A stretch of 51,434 nt of DNA, taken from positions 1-51,434 of the forward strand of contig NZ_JNIV01000024.1 of assembly GCF_000701405.1 (NCBI RefSeq). The letters are read 5' to 3'. Position 1 is the first letter of the stretch; each line of letters opens with the position of its first letter. The stretch is from Deinococcus marmoris DSM 12784 (GTDB lineage: Bacteria > Deinococcota > Deinococci > Deinococcales > Deinococcaceae). The notes beneath the pieces are model-generated. The model searched no databases, had not been told where the DNA came from, and worked only from the letters and a program-made list of their open reading frames with translations. Position numbers and translations under genes: made by a program. Positions 1 through 11,034 of the stretch are shown here, piece by piece.

Positions 1-255
1 CGTCCTGATTTCATCAGGATGCTCACTCATTTTGAGCGTCTTGCCGGGATGGCCACGTTGCCCGCCAGAAGAGCGGTTGCTCTTCTGGCGCTCACTCTTG
101 GGGACCCACGGTTTGTCCTGGCTGGGCGGTTGGCTAGAAGTTCGGCTTGTGGCGGCAAGGCGAGCTTCCAGGGTCAGCAATCGCAGTTCAAGCTCGTCAA
201 GGCGAGCTTGAAGGATCAGGCAATTGGGGCAAAGAGCGTTCTTGATGCGCCTACT
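1..255 (-). CDS. IS66-like transposase, N-terminal fragment (runs off left edge)
   Basis: An open frame of 85 codons reads from the stop at 256-258 to the window edge. The product has a CxxC pair, a leucine/arginine-rich coiled-coil stretch, then a [11 protein letters not shown] segment and a [10 protein letters not shown] segment. This order (zinc-binding CxxC, coiled coil, SSxPPSxD, GGQxGHxG) is typical of the N-terminal region of IS66-type transposases (TnpC). No ATG is visible at the front; a non-ATG start near 240-246 is possible, or the copy is damaged. The catalytic domain lies outside the window. It sits only about 55 bp downstream of the nrdJ stop, so the element end must fall within roughly 258-309. 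The family call rests on motif memory only. Confidence 0.7.
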
Positions 256-309
256 CTATCTGATTCCACTCCGCAAGTCCCCCTGCTGAGTAGTTACATT
301 ACTTTTACT

Positions 310-3312
<3,003 letters not shown>

Positions 3313-3463
3313 GGTGAAACTCCTTGGAATGGGGACGGGTGAGAAACGAACGGCAGCAGACGCCCTCCCCTCCCCGTGGGGCGGCGAGTTTGTGGGGAGC
3401 TAAGGACTCAGATGAGTATGCGGTGTCCGGCTAGGGCCTGACTGTACCACTGGCCCCAGGCGG

Positions 3464-3499
3464 GTACAAGGGCTTGTACGTGAGGTCTGAATGTTATAC
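3464..3499 (-). promoter_or_regulatory. Putative nrdJ promoter and palindromic operator
   Basis: The 306-bp gap between nrdJ and gpsA contains a -10-like TATAAC (minus strand, 3499-3494) and, just downstream of the expected start site, a perfect inverted repeat GTACAAG-GG-CTTGTAC at 3464-3479. A repressor bound there would block transcription. The 16-bp size matches that of an NrdR box, but the sequence does not match the NrdR consensus I know and no second box is seen at the usual spacing. No convincing -35 and no B12-riboswitch box were seen in the gap. The rest of the gap holds nothing recognisable. Confidence 0.4.
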
Positions 3500-3618
3500 A
3501 AGATACGGCGCTTCTCATGATTTTACAGTGCAGTGCAAAAGAGCTGTGACACACGCTGAAATGACGCTTTATTCACGTTACCCTCGTCAGGTAGAGCCGG
3601 GGAGAAGTCCAGGCAGGC

Positions 3619-4587
3619 TCAGCCGTATTCCTCCGCCTTGGCGTCCCGTTCCATCAGGCTGGCGATCCCGGCATCCAGGGTCCACTCGCCCGAGGCCACC
3701 CGCGCCACCGCCCGCACGATGGGCAGGTCATGACCGTGCGCGGTGGCCCAGGCGTCCAGCAGACCCGCTGTCCGCAGACCCTCCACCACCTGTCCGCCGT
3801 GGCTGGGATGCTGACCGCGCGCGATGGCCTCCCCCGCCGCACGGTTGCGGCTGAGGGGACTGGTGGCGGTGGCAAACAGATCGCCCAGCCCACTCAGGCC
3901 ATACACGGTGTCCTCCTGCGCGCCCAGGGCCAGCAGGTAACGCCGCATCTCGCGCAGGCCACGGGTGATCAGGGCGGCCTTGGCGTTGTCGCCCAGCTCC
4001 AGCCCGTCCACCAGACCCGCCGCCAGGGCCATCACGTTCTTGAGGACGCCGCCCAGTTCCACGCCCACCTCATCGCTGCTGGTGTACACGCGCAGGGCCG
4101 GGGACATCAGGGCCGACTGCACCGCCAGGGCTAGAGCCTGATCGGTGCTGGCCACCACCGTGGCGGCAGGCAACCCCCGCCCAATCTCCGAGGCGAGGTT
4201 GGGACCGCTCAGAACGGCGACGCGTGCAAAACCTATCTGCCGGGCCAGAACGCTCAGTTGCCCCCCATCCGGCGCGAGGCCCTTGGCGCACAGCACCACA
4301 CCCAATGCACGCGGAAGCTGTTCGAGGAGCGGCGGCACCCCTACGCTGGGAACGACGATCAGGGCGAAGTCGGCACCCCGCACGGCCTCTTCTAAATTAG
4401 AGGTGAGGCGAATCGAGTCAGGTAATGTCACACCCGGCAGATAGTCGGCATTCACGCGCTTCTGTTGCAGTTCGGCCACCAGCTCAGGCCGCCGCGCCCA
4501 TAGGGTCACGTCCTTACCGTTGCGCGCAGCACCCACCGCCAGCGCCGTTCCCCAGCCACCCGCACCCAGTATGGGGAGGGCGTTCAC
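3619..4587 (-). CDS. gpsA: Glycerol-3-phosphate dehydrogenase [NAD(P)+]
   Basis: 322 residues, the usual GpsA length. It reduces dihydroxyacetone phosphate to sn-glycerol 3-phosphate for phospholipid synthesis in the cytosol. The N-terminal [10 protein letters not shown] is the Rossmann nucleotide-binding motif. The [17 protein letters not shown] stretch carries the catalytic lysine region, and [19 protein letters not shown] is a family signature. I chose the GTG at 4587 because it overlaps the stop of the upstream methyltransferase gene by 4 nt (GTGA) and puts the Rossmann motif at the extreme N-terminus. A longer open frame upstream of it is the shadow of that gene. The overlap points to translational coupling. 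Confidence 0.93.
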   Translation of the reverse strand: MNALPILGAGGWGTALAVGAARNGKDVTLWARRPELVAELQQKRVNADYLPGVTLPDSIRLTSNLEEAVRGADFALIVVPSVGVPPLLEQLPRALGVVLCAKGLAPDGGQLSVLARQIGFARVAVLSGPNLASEIGRGLPAATVVASTDQALALAVQSALMSPALRVYTSSDEVGVELGGVLKNVMALAAGLVDGLELGDNAKAALITRGLREMRRYLLALGAQEDTVYGLSGLGDLFATATSPLSRNRAAGEAIARGQHPSHGGQVVEGLRTAGLLDAWATAHGHDLPIVRAVARVASGEWTLDAGIASLMERDAKAEEYG

Positions 4588-5345
4588 GCCTCTGCCCAGG
4601 CGAAGACCCACACACGCGGCACGTCGGGCATGGGCGGGGCGTAATCGGGGTATTCCACGATTTCCCAGCGGGCGAAGCCTGTGGCCTGCAATGGCCCTTC
4701 CAGATCGGCGGGATCGTAGCCGCGTTCGCGGTGGGTTTCCACGAACGCGCGCAGCTCGCCGTCCTCTTCTATGCGGCAGAACGCCTGCACCACGCCCAGA
4801 TCGGCCCCAGCGTCGTGGTGGTGGGACCAGTGGTAATGCACCTCGCCGCCGCCGGGCAGCGGGGCCAGCCCCTCGATGGCGTCGCCCTCCCACAGCTCGC
4901 GCACGCCCAGACGGGTGTTCACGTCGAAGGCCAGCAGACCGCCCGGCTTCAGGTGCGCCCGCGCCCGCTTCAGGGCCGCTGCCAGGTCTTCAAGACTCAG
5001 CAGGTTGTTCAGGCTGTCGAAAACGCAGGTGATCAGGTCAAAGCGTCCTGGCAGGGCAAAGGTCCGCAGATCACCCGCCACGAACTCTATCTCCGGCTGC
5101 CGCGCCCGTGCCTCGCGCAGCATGTCCTCGCTGCCGTCCAGACCGGTGACGCGCAGGCCCGCCGCTGTCAGCTCGCGCGTGAAACCCCCGGTGCCGCAGG
5201 CGAGGTCCAGGGCCGCCGCATCTGCCAGTTCCAGCCCGCCGTCACGGGCATAGGTCAACACGAAATCGGCCCAGTGGTCATACTCCACGTCTGCCATGAT
5301 CGCGTCGTACACGGCGGCGAGGGCGGTAAACGGTGGGCGCTGCAT
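4584..5345 (-). CDS. Class I SAM-dependent methyltransferase
   Basis: 253 residues. Motif [15 protein letters not shown] and motif post-[12 protein letters not shown] show the SAM-binding Rossmann fold, and [13 protein letters not shown] is the usual strand 5 region. The substrate cannot be told from sequence. It resembles small-molecule methyltransferases of the Methyltransf_25 type. The ATG is preceded by TATACT (5353-5358) with a 7-nt gap and no ribosome site, so a leaderless transcript is likely. gpsA follows with a 4-nt overlap, so the two genes probably form one operon. Confidence 0.85.
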   Translation of the reverse strand: MQRPPFTALAAVYDAIMADVEYDHWADFVLTYARDGGLELADAAALDLACGTGGFTRELTAAGLRVTGLDGSEDMLREARARQPEIEFVAGDLRTFALPGRFDLITCVFDSLNNLLSLEDLAAALKRARAHLKPGGLLAFDVNTRLGVRELWEGDAIEGLAPLPGGGEVHYHWSHHHDAGADLGVVQAFCRIEEDGELRAFVETHRERGYDPADLEGPLQATGFARWEIVEYPDYAPPMPDVPRVWVFAWAEA

Positions 5346-5462
5346 GGGGGGGAGTATAGAGGCGGCCCACGGTCCAGATGCCCCCCTGCATCAAGGCCGC
5401 GTCAGGTTTCCGGCGCAAATCCGCCCTGCGTGAGCCAGCCATGAGCTGAGCGGGAAGGCTTT

Positions 5463-5497
5463 TGCCGTAGCCACACCCGCCCCTTCCGGCTACGGTA
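5463..5497. promoter_or_regulatory. Hairpin upstream of lipoprotein gene
   Basis: CCGTAGCC at 5465-5472 pairs with GGCTACGG at 5488-5495. One wobble pair and one further A-T pair extend the stem to 10 bp, with a loop of about 15 nt. Neither strand has a following T-run, so it is not an ordinary terminator. It lies about 42-75 nt before the start of the lipoprotein gene, in the spacer shared with the divergent methyltransferase gene. It may act as an operator or as a structured 5' leader. Confidence 0.4.
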
Positions 5498-5538
5498 GGG
5501 GGATCAACTCTGTATCCCATCCCACTGGAGGTCCACAC

Positions 5539-6000
5539 ATGAACAAGTTTCTGATTCCCCTCGCCCTCGGCACCCTCACCCTCAGCGCCTGCACCCTGGC
5601 AGGCAACCCCACCAAGAAGGACGTGACGGGCCAGATTCGCGGCTTCGCGGCCAACCAGAATCTGGGCCTGGCCCTCGTGGGCTTCAACGACGGCAAGTAC
5701 ACTGCCGACGGCACCGAGAGCCAGGTCATCGACAAGTTCCTGAGCGGCGGCTTCGCGCTGGACCTGCCCAGCAACGTGCCCTTCGGCACCTACCGCGTGA
5801 TCGTGTTCCGCGACGCCAACAGCAACAACCGTTATGACGCGGGCGACACCGTGCTGAGCAAGGACAACGGCAAGCGGCTGGCTCTGGCCCAGAGCGACAA
5901 CCAGTTTGTCGCCGGAACCAAGAAGGGCTGGAATCTGGTCAGCCCAGACGGAAACGTGCAGACCACCGTGCTGAACAATTACGATCTGGACGCGCAGTAA
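5539..6000 (+). CDS. Putative lipoprotein
   Basis: 153 residues. A signal sequence ends in the lipobox LSAC, so the mature protein should start at Cys18 and be lipid-anchored. The body is rich in small and polar residues. A segment FRDANSNNRYDAGDTVLS resembles the D-x-N/D-x-N-x-x-D acidic loops seen in Ca-binding or SdrD-like beta-sandwich domains, so an extracytoplasmic beta-sandwich is a fair guess. I do not recognise a named family. GGAGG lies 7 nt before the ATG. A strong terminator follows, so the gene is probably monocistronic. Confidence 0.75.
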   Translation: MNKFLIPLALGTLTLSACTLAGNPTKKDVTGQIRGFAANQNLGLALVGFNDGKYTADGTESQVIDKFLSGGFALDLPSNVPFGTYRVIVFRDANSNNRYDAGDTVLSKDNGKRLALAQSDNQFVAGTKKGWNLVSPDGNVQTTVLNNYDLDAQ

Positions 6001-6048
6001 GCCTGATGCGGTAAGCCCCACGCAGCAAGCGTCGGCAGTACTGAAACG

Positions 6049-6073
6049 GGGAGGCCACGCGCCTCCCTTTTTT
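6049..6073 (+). terminator. Rho-independent terminator
   Basis: GGGAGGC, a 5-nt loop, GCCTCCC and six T residues lie 49 nt after the lipoprotein stop. The T-run touches the stop codon of the convergent DUF1802 gene, so the hairpin may serve both genes. Confidence 0.85.
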
Positions 6074-6648
6074 CATGCCCTCAGCAAGTGCTCCAGTTCT
6101 CCTCGCCGCACCTGCAATTCATCCTCTGCGACAACCGCCTCGTCCGTTTCCACCTGCATATCGCCCAGTGGCACCCAACTCACGCAGCCCAGCAGGTCCG
6201 GCGTCTCGGTCAATGTCAGCGGCGCACGCAGCGGACGCACCCGCAGCAGCAGGGCGTGAATCCAGGGGCGATTGCGGTAATGGAACCGCCGTTCGATGGC
6301 ACCAGCGGTCAGCGCCTGCAAGGGTTCCAGACGTAGGGCAGCCTCCAGCGATTCCACCTTCTGCACGGCCAGCACTTCTGCCAACGCGGGCAGCACGATC
6401 TGACCGGGCGCAGGGTCCGGGCGGAGCAGTGGCAGATAAGCGGGCTGCAACTCAGCGGCGTTCTGGTGCAGGAAGGTGGGGTACAGCAAAAACTGGCGAT
6501 GTTCGACTTCAAAGCCGTTGTGCGTTTCCATGATGCCGCCTTTGCGGAGCAGCAGCGACAGGCGGCCTGTGGTCAGGAGTTGGCACTGGGCGTCCCATTC
6601 TTTGAGGGCACTGAGCGGCTGGGACGGGGGATTGTGGGGATGGGTCAT
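6073..6648 (-). CDS. DUF1802 family protein
   Basis: 191 residues. The early ALKEWDAQCQLLTTGR, the LLLRKGGI segment and the EVEHRQFLLYPTFLHQ segment match the DUF1802 family as I remember it. The function is unknown. The ATG at 6648 is chosen over an in-frame GTG at 6714 because TACCCT stands 6 nt before it, in the leaderless arrangement repeated across this window, and because the conserved region begins just after it. It is convergent with the lipoprotein gene, and its stop lies inside the shared terminator. Confidence 0.75.
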   Translation of the reverse strand: MTHPHNPPSQPLSALKEWDAQCQLLTTGRLSLLLRKGGIMETHNGFEVEHRQFLLYPTFLHQNAAELQPAYLPLLRPDPAPGQIVLPALAEVLAVQKVESLEAALRLEPLQALTAGAIERRFHYRNRPWIHALLLRVRPLRAPLTLTETPDLLGCVSWVPLGDMQVETDEAVVAEDELQVRRGELEHLLRA

Positions 6649-6858
6649 GGGGAGAGGGTAACGTGGGTAGAGTTGCGGAACGTCCCCGAAGTAAGGGTGA
6701 GCCGGATCCCTCACTTTTTAAGCGAACATCCCGTTTCAAATTAACCCCCCCCCTACAAACGCAAACCGCCCCAGCCTGCGCGTGGGCGATTGGAGTGGAG
6801 AGCAAGAGGAGAGACGTGCGGCAAGATGATTTAGATGTGAGATCAGGCGATTATATCT

Positions 6859-7239
6859 TCAGTTGGTCGTAGATATGAGCGCATAGCCATCATGTTTAAA
6901 TTCTTTCCCCGTAGAGCTGACTGCCGTCGTCACGTAAGAGTTTCGATTGGCGTCAATAGCGATACTCGAACTCGCAACAGCAGGAGGTTTGGTTAATTGA
7001 GCGTCGCTCAAAACAGGATCTTCACAACTGGTAGGTGAAACATCAATTTTTCCGCTAATAGGATCTCTTATAGATTCGATAGCAAGAATGCAGTTGCGAA
7101 GATAAGCGGTGGTTGCACCATCATTCGCCCTGTCTCGAGCAGCACGCAGATTAGGCAAAAGAACTACAATCAAAACACCCAGAATGGCAATGACAATGAG
7201 TAGCTCAATCAGAGTAAATCCCGATGTGTGTGCTTTCAT
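6859..7239 (-). CDS. Type IV pilin-like protein, second tandem copy
   Basis: 126 residues. It has a short leader, then G/FTLIELLIVIAI, the prepilin cleavage site with the conserved Glu5 and hydrophobic helix. The next 30 residues (LPNLRAARDRAND, YLRNCILAIES) closely follow the neighbouring pilin, and the C-terminal half diverges. Two cysteines may form the pilin disulfide loop. The sequence is visibly more AT-rich than neighbouring genes, suggesting either transfer or relaxed selection. It should be processed by a prepilin peptidase and assembled in a pilus or pseudopilus. It lies downstream of the first pilin and its terminator, so its expression depends on read-through or on its own promoter. 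Confidence 0.88.
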   Translation of the reverse strand: MKAHTSGFTLIELLIVIAILGVLIVVLLPNLRAARDRANDGATTAYLRNCILAIESIRDPISGKIDVSPTSCEDPVLSDAQLTKPPAVASSSIAIDANRNSYVTTAVSSTGKEFKHDGYALISTTN

Positions 7240-7256
7240 AAATACCTTTGGTAGCT

Positions 7257-7297
7257 AAAAAAACAAGCCCGCGCCGAACTAGCGGCGCGGGCTTGTT
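7257..7297 (-). terminator. Rho-independent terminator between pilin genes
   Basis: A perfect 10-bp GC stem (GCCCGCGCCG / CGGCGCGGGC) is extended by ACAA/TTGT. On the minus strand it is followed by a seven-T run. It should end most transcripts of the upstream pilin and allow only limited read-through into the second copy. Confidence 0.88.
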
Positions 7298-7306
7298 CAA
7301 GTTGCT

Positions 7307-7708
7307 TTAAGGAGCAGGGGTGCCGAGAGCGCCAGCCTTGATTTCTTTACCGTCGAAGCTAAACACCTTGCTCGTGATGCTGGTGACGGAGGCAGTGTAG
7401 CTGTCGGTGGCAGGCGTGGTCGTGTAAACCGAGCTAGTCACAGCAGCGGGCTTGGTCAGAGCAGCCTTGTCGAGCGTCGTAGCTGTATTGGACTCGCAAG
7501 TGCCAGAGGCGGGCAGAACCTGGGTTACAGAGTTGCGAGACGTTTCGATGGCGGTAATGCAGTTACGCAAGTAGCTCTGTGCAGCGCTATCGTTGGCGCG
7601 GTTGCGCGCAGCCAGCAGGTTAGGAATCAAAACCGCAGCCAGAATCCCGATGATGGCGATGACGATGAGCAGTTCGATCAGGGTGAAGCCTTGGGTGCTG
7701 TTCTTCAT
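7307..7708 (-). CDS. pilA: Type IV pilin (PilA-like), first tandem copy
   Basis: 133 residues. The class III leader MKNSTQG is followed by FTLIELLIVIAIIGILAAVLIP, the classical pilin helix, with Glu5 of the mature protein present. Two cysteines (in LRNCIT and SGTCES) can form a disulfide, and the C-terminal part is Thr/Ser-rich. This looks like the main pilin subunit for adhesion, twitching or DNA uptake. AAGGAG lies 7 nt before the ATG, and TATAAA lies about 40 nt upstream. The strong leader and terminator suggest high expression. Confidence 0.92.
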   Translation of the reverse strand: MKNSTQGFTLIELLIVIAIIGILAAVLIPNLLAARNRANDSAAQSYLRNCITAIETSRNSVTQVLPASGTCESNTATTLDKAALTKPAAVTSSVYTTTPATDSYTASVTSITSKVFSFDGKEIKAGALGTPAP

Positions 7709-7744
7709 GGTGGTTCTCCTTGTGCGCTTCGGCCTACCGGATAA

Positions 7745-7750
7745 TTTATA
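7745..7750 (-). promoter_or_regulatory. Putative -10 box of pilA
   Basis: TATAAA on the minus strand, within an AT-rich patch, about 37 nt before the pilA start codon. This would give a leader of about 30 nt holding the AAGGAG ribosome site. No good -35 was found. The remainder of the 431-bp spacer to dnaB (7709-8139) shows no other feature I can support. Confidence 0.4.
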
Positions 7751-8139
7751 TATGGGTCCGGCCCGCCTACTTATGGCTTGCAGGTTCGGGTGTCTCCCGT
7801 CCTTGCTTGGCTACAGATTAACGGGAAGTTTCTTACAGGATTCTTTCGCAATTGCGGGTAGGGCAACCATTCAGACAGACGTATCATCAGACCGTATTGC
7901 CCGTGCAGGCACACGTTTCCACTCTTGTAACGTCCAGAATAATATTTGTCAGAAACGAGTGGACGGACCCTCCCCCGGCGGCGCGTGGGTGCTATGCTGC
8001 TTCTCAGTTCAGCCGGACTCCGGTCTGGCGAATGGGACCGCCCATCCGTCCCCACCCCGTATTTTCACCGCGTGTGCCGCGCGCCTCCGCTTTGTGGGGA
8101 CAGCGCTGGCCGGCACGACCGGGCAAAGGAGACACGATT

Positions 8140-9486
8140 TTGGAACTCACGCCGCGCGTTCCGCCGCACAGCAACGACGCCGAGATTAGCGTGCTGGGCA
8201 GCGTATTGCTGGACAACGACACCATGAGCAGCCTGGGCGACACGGTGTCCCCCGAGATGTTTTACCGCGAGGGCCACCGCAAGATCTTTACCGCCATGCG
8301 GGACTTGCAGGAGCGCGGCGAGCCGGTTGATCTGGTGACGCTTAGCGAGGACTTACGCAGCAAGGGCACGCTGGACGAGGTAGGCGGGCTGACCTACCTG
8401 ATCGGCCTGTCGGATCAGGTGCCCACCGCCGCCTACGCCGAGCATTACGCGCGCATCGTGCAGGAAAAGCACACGCTGCGGATGCTGATCAGCGCATCGG
8501 GCAAGGCCATGCAACTGGCCTACGACGCGCAACTCCCACTGGAAGACCTGCTGGACCGCGCCGAGAAGATGATCTTCGAGGTAGCCGAGCAAAAGAAAAA
8601 GGGCGAGCAGTATCAGGCGATGGGCGAGGTGGTCCACGACACCTTTGAATACATCACGCTATTGCACGCCAACAAGGGCATTCCCGACGGCGTGAGCAGC
8701 GGCTTCAAAGATCTGGACGAGCAGATTTCGGGCTTGCAGAAGGGCAGCTTGAACGTGCTGGCGGCGCGGCCCTCGATGGGAAAAACGGCCTTTGCCCTCT
8801 CCATCGCTCAGAACGTCGCCTTACGCGGCGAGAAAACCGTGGCGGTGTTCAGTCTGGAAATGCCCAGCGTGCAACTGGCCCTGCGGATGCTGTGTTCGGA
8901 GGCCCGCGTGGACATGAACCGCATCCGCAGCGGGCAGCTCAACGAACGCGATTTCGAGCGGCTGGCGCACGCGGCGGGGCGTCTGGCCGAGGCTCCGATG
9001 GTGATCGACGACGAGCCGGACCTGACCCTGAACGGCCTGCGCTCCAAGCTGCGGCGCATGGCCGCGCAGCACGGGCAACTGGGATTGGTGGTGGTGGACT
9101 ACCTGCAACTGATGTCGGGGGGCAAGAGCAGCGGCGGCAGCGACAACCGCCAGCAGGAAATCAGCATGATCTCGCGCGGTCTCAAGAGTCTGGCGCGTGA
9201 GATGGAAGTGCCGATCATGGTTCTGAGTCAGCTCAGCCGCGCTGTTGAACAGAGGCCCAACCACAGACCGATGCTCAGCGATTTGCGGGAATCCGGGGCC
9301 ATCGAGCAGGACGCCGACATCGTGATGTTCATCTACCGCGACGAGTATTACAACAAAGAAACCGATCAGCAAGGTATTGCCGAGATCATCATCGGCAAGC
9401 AGCGCAACGGGCCGGTGGGCACGGTCAAGCTGCAATTCCACAGCTCGCACGTCCGTTTCAATGACCTCGCGCCGGAGGGCGTGTAA
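8140..9486 (+). CDS. dnaB: Replicative DNA helicase
   Basis: 448 residues, the normal DnaB size. It unwinds duplex DNA at the replication fork as a hexamer loaded with DnaC/DnaG-type partners. The N-terminal domain starts PPHSNDAEISVLGSVLLD. The Walker A loop ARPSMGKT covers residues 209-216, LVVVDYLQLM is Walker B, and MVLSQLSRAVEQRP with LRESGAIEQDAD are typical motifs H3/H4. I chose the TTG start because AAAGGAG lies 8 nt before it and the protein then begins at the family's usual point. The longer upstream frame is not coding-like. The stop overlaps the Nudix start by 1 nt. Confidence 0.95.
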   Translation: MELTPRVPPHSNDAEISVLGSVLLDNDTMSSLGDTVSPEMFYREGHRKIFTAMRDLQERGEPVDLVTLSEDLRSKGTLDEVGGLTYLIGLSDQVPTAAYAEHYARIVQEKHTLRMLISASGKAMQLAYDAQLPLEDLLDRAEKMIFEVAEQKKKGEQYQAMGEVVHDTFEYITLLHANKGIPDGVSSGFKDLDEQISGLQKGSLNVLAARPSMGKTAFALSIAQNVALRGEKTVAVFSLEMPSVQLALRMLCSEARVDMNRIRSGQLNERDFERLAHAAGRLAEAPMVIDDEPDLTLNGLRSKLRRMAAQHGQLGLVVVDYLQLMSGGKSSGGSDNRQQEISMISRGLKSLAREMEVPIMVLSQLSRAVEQRPNHRPMLSDLRESGAIEQDADIVMFIYRDEYYNKETDQQGIAEIIIGKQRNGPVGTVKLQFHSSHVRFNDLAPEGV

Positions 9487-10154
9487 TGACCGGCGACGGC
9501 GGGGGCAAGAACGCGGCGGCGGGCGGACAGCGCAGGCGGCGGCGGCGGCGCACGCCCAGCAACACGCAAGGACCGGGGCAGGTCACCAACACGGTGGCGG
9601 TGCCTGTGCCCGCTCCGCCCAGCAAGCGCGGGCAAAAGCGTGTGGTGGAGGGGCCGCGTATCGCCGTGGGCTGCATCGTGCTGCGCGGCGACGAGATTCT
9701 GCTGGTGCGCGAGCGCGGGCGCTGGTCCCTGCCCAAGGGCGGCCTGGAGGGCGGCGAGCTGATCCAGGACGGCGCACGCCGCGAGACCTTCGAGGAAACC
9801 GGACTGGTGGTGGAACTGCGCGATCTGGCCTTTATGGTGGAATTCAAGGCGCAGACCTGGGGCCACCACCTGCAATTCTTCTACACCGGGCGCGAGGTCA
9901 GCGGCAAGCTGGAGCCGCGCGACCCGGACCGCGACGTGCAGGAGGCCCGGTTTGTGCCGATCCGGCAACTGCGCGAGTTCATCCGCTTCCGCCCGCGCCT
10001 GGTGGCGCTGGAAACCTGGCTGCGCGAACGCCGCCCGCGCCACTTCGTGTTCAATCTGGACCAGGAACCCGCCATGCTCCGCAAGCGCCGCCGCGTAGGT
10101 GAAGGCGGCGTGAGCGTCATTGAGCCGGAATTCAGCGACGAGCCGGATTTGTAG
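9486..10154 (+). CDS. Nudix hydrolase with basic N-terminal tail
   Basis: 222 residues. The Nudix box runs from Gly85 to Leu107 with the pattern GX5EX7REXXEEXGX complete (E91, R99-E100, E103-E104), so it should hydrolyse a nucleoside diphosphate linked to another group using Mg2+. The substrate is unknown. The first 50 residues are low-complexity, with seven arginines in a row after a Gly/Ala stretch, which suggests nucleic-acid or polyphosphate contact. The C-terminal 40 residues are also basic. TAATG overlap with dnaB implies translational coupling to replication. Confidence 0.9.
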   Translation: MTGDGGGKNAAAGGQRRRRRRRTPSNTQGPGQVTNTVAVPVPAPPSKRGQKRVVEGPRIAVGCIVLRGDEILLVRERGRWSLPKGGLEGGELIQDGARRETFEETGLVVELRDLAFMVEFKAQTWGHHLQFFYTGREVSGKLEPRDPDRDVQEARFVPIRQLREFIRFRPRLVALETWLRERRPRHFVFNLDQEPAMLRKRRRVGEGGVSVIEPEFSDEPDL

Positions 10155-10169
10155 GCTGGCGCGGACGTC

Positions 10170-10219
10170 AAAAATCACCCTGAGCATGGACAGGCGAGTC
10201 CAGCTCAGGGTGTCTTTCT
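10170..10219. terminator. Bidirectional terminator
   Basis: CACCCTGAGC (10176-10185) pairs with GCTCAGGGTG (10203-10212), and an inner TGGAC/GTCCA stem stacks on it. A TCTTTCT tail follows on the plus strand and five A residues precede it, so both the Nudix gene and the convergent gene at 10249 can end here. Confidence 0.85.
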
Positions 10220-10248
10220 GTGCCGATGCTCCCCTTCAGGCCAGCACG

Positions 10249-11034
10249 TCAGGCCACGTTGCCGCCGCGTATTCCGGTCCTGACTGTGATCGGTCCGGTG
10301 GCCGAGAAATTCTCCATCAGAAAGAGGCAGGCGTGGGCCGGGTCCTCGGCATAGAGTTGATCGCGTTGCCACAGGGCGGCGCTGTCCTGCAAGGCGGGCG
10401 GACCGCTGACCGACATCTGTCCTGCTGTCATCTGTCCCACCGCCATCTGCCCCACGGGCGTCTGTCCCAGCGGCTCTCTCCCCGGCAGGGACGTCGAGGC
10501 CAGGATTTCGTCAATGGGAGCGGCGTCTACGTGGAAGACCACCGAAATGAAATCACAACTGTACTGGCGGCGGTAACGGTCACACAGGCCGGTGACCATC
10601 GAGCGCGTCAGGTGATCGCTGTCCTGGCCCTCCTTCTGGTAGGCCTGAATGGAAAAATCGTCGGCCTCGTACCGTAGCGCTTCCAGGTTGAACTGGCAGT
10701 CGATGATGCTCAGCAACTTGCGGACCTCGTACAGATAGGAGGCGTGAATCACGTTGAAGGCACCCATGACCTTGCCATACAGCGATTCGGCAGGGCGCAG
10801 CAGGCCGTCAAGGACGTGTTCGCCCGCCAGCGTCGCCAGGAACACGTAATCGGGCAGCTCCTGCTCGAAAAACGACTGGACCGCCTCCTGACTCCGCAGA
10901 TCGAGATCCTCGGCGCTGCGGGTGATGATGTTCCAATAGCCCAGCTCTTCGAGCTTGCGGCACACCACCGCGCCGATCAGGCTGTCATGTCCCGCCACAT
11001 AAATTTTGGCATCTACTGGAATTCCCATTCTCAT
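10249..11034 (-). CDS. Degenerate GDP-fucose synthase-like SDR protein (probable pseudoenzyme)
   Basis: 261 residues. It is clearly related to the Fcl protein encoded at 15575-16591: IYVAGH.., NIITRS..DLDLR, YVFLA, NVIHA, LCD.YR.QY..DFIS and ACLFLM..S..GPI all align. Yet the catalytic positions differ: the active-site Ser118, Cys120, Tyr147 and Lys151 of the neighbour correspond to Asp112, Gln114, Asp140 and Arg144 here, and the Rossmann glycine pattern reads GHDSLIG. The substrate domain is replaced by a GQM-rich repeat (residues ~190-208) and the protein ends about 50 residues early. The frame is intact, so it may be a regulatory or binding paralogue rather than a dead gene. ATGs at 11034 and 11028 are both possible. 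Confidence 0.75.
   Translation of the reverse strand: MRMGIPVDAKIYVAGHDSLIGAVVCRKLEELGYWNIITRSAEDLDLRSQEAVQSFFEQELPDYVFLATLAGEHVLDGLLRPAESLYGKVMGAFNVIHASYLYEVRKLLSIIDCQFNLEALRYEADDFSIQAYQKEGQDSDHLTRSMVTGLCDRYRRQYSCDFISVVFHVDAAPIDEILASTSLPGREPLGQTPVGQMAVGQMTAGQMSVSGPPALQDSAALWQRDQLYAEDPAHACLFLMENFSATGPITVRTGIRGGNVA
10413..10472 (-). repeat. Four 15-bp in-frame tandem repeats
   Basis: Four imperfect copies of a 15-bp unit (core CATCTGTCCCACCG on the plus strand) lie at 10413, 10428, 10443 and 10458. Each encodes a pentapeptide of the type A-V-G-Q-M in the Fcl-like protein. Because 15 is a multiple of three, copy-number change would alter length without breaking the frame. Confidence 0.8.

Noticed and set aside
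3313..3618. Cobalamin riboswitch before the B12-dependent reductase gene
   Set aside because: I looked for the B12-box pattern on the minus strand and found none; only the palindrome and -10-like box are seen.
7852..8139. Upstream extension of the dnaB frame
   Set aside because: The added residues have no DnaB similarity; AAAGGAG before the TTG at 8140 fixes the start.
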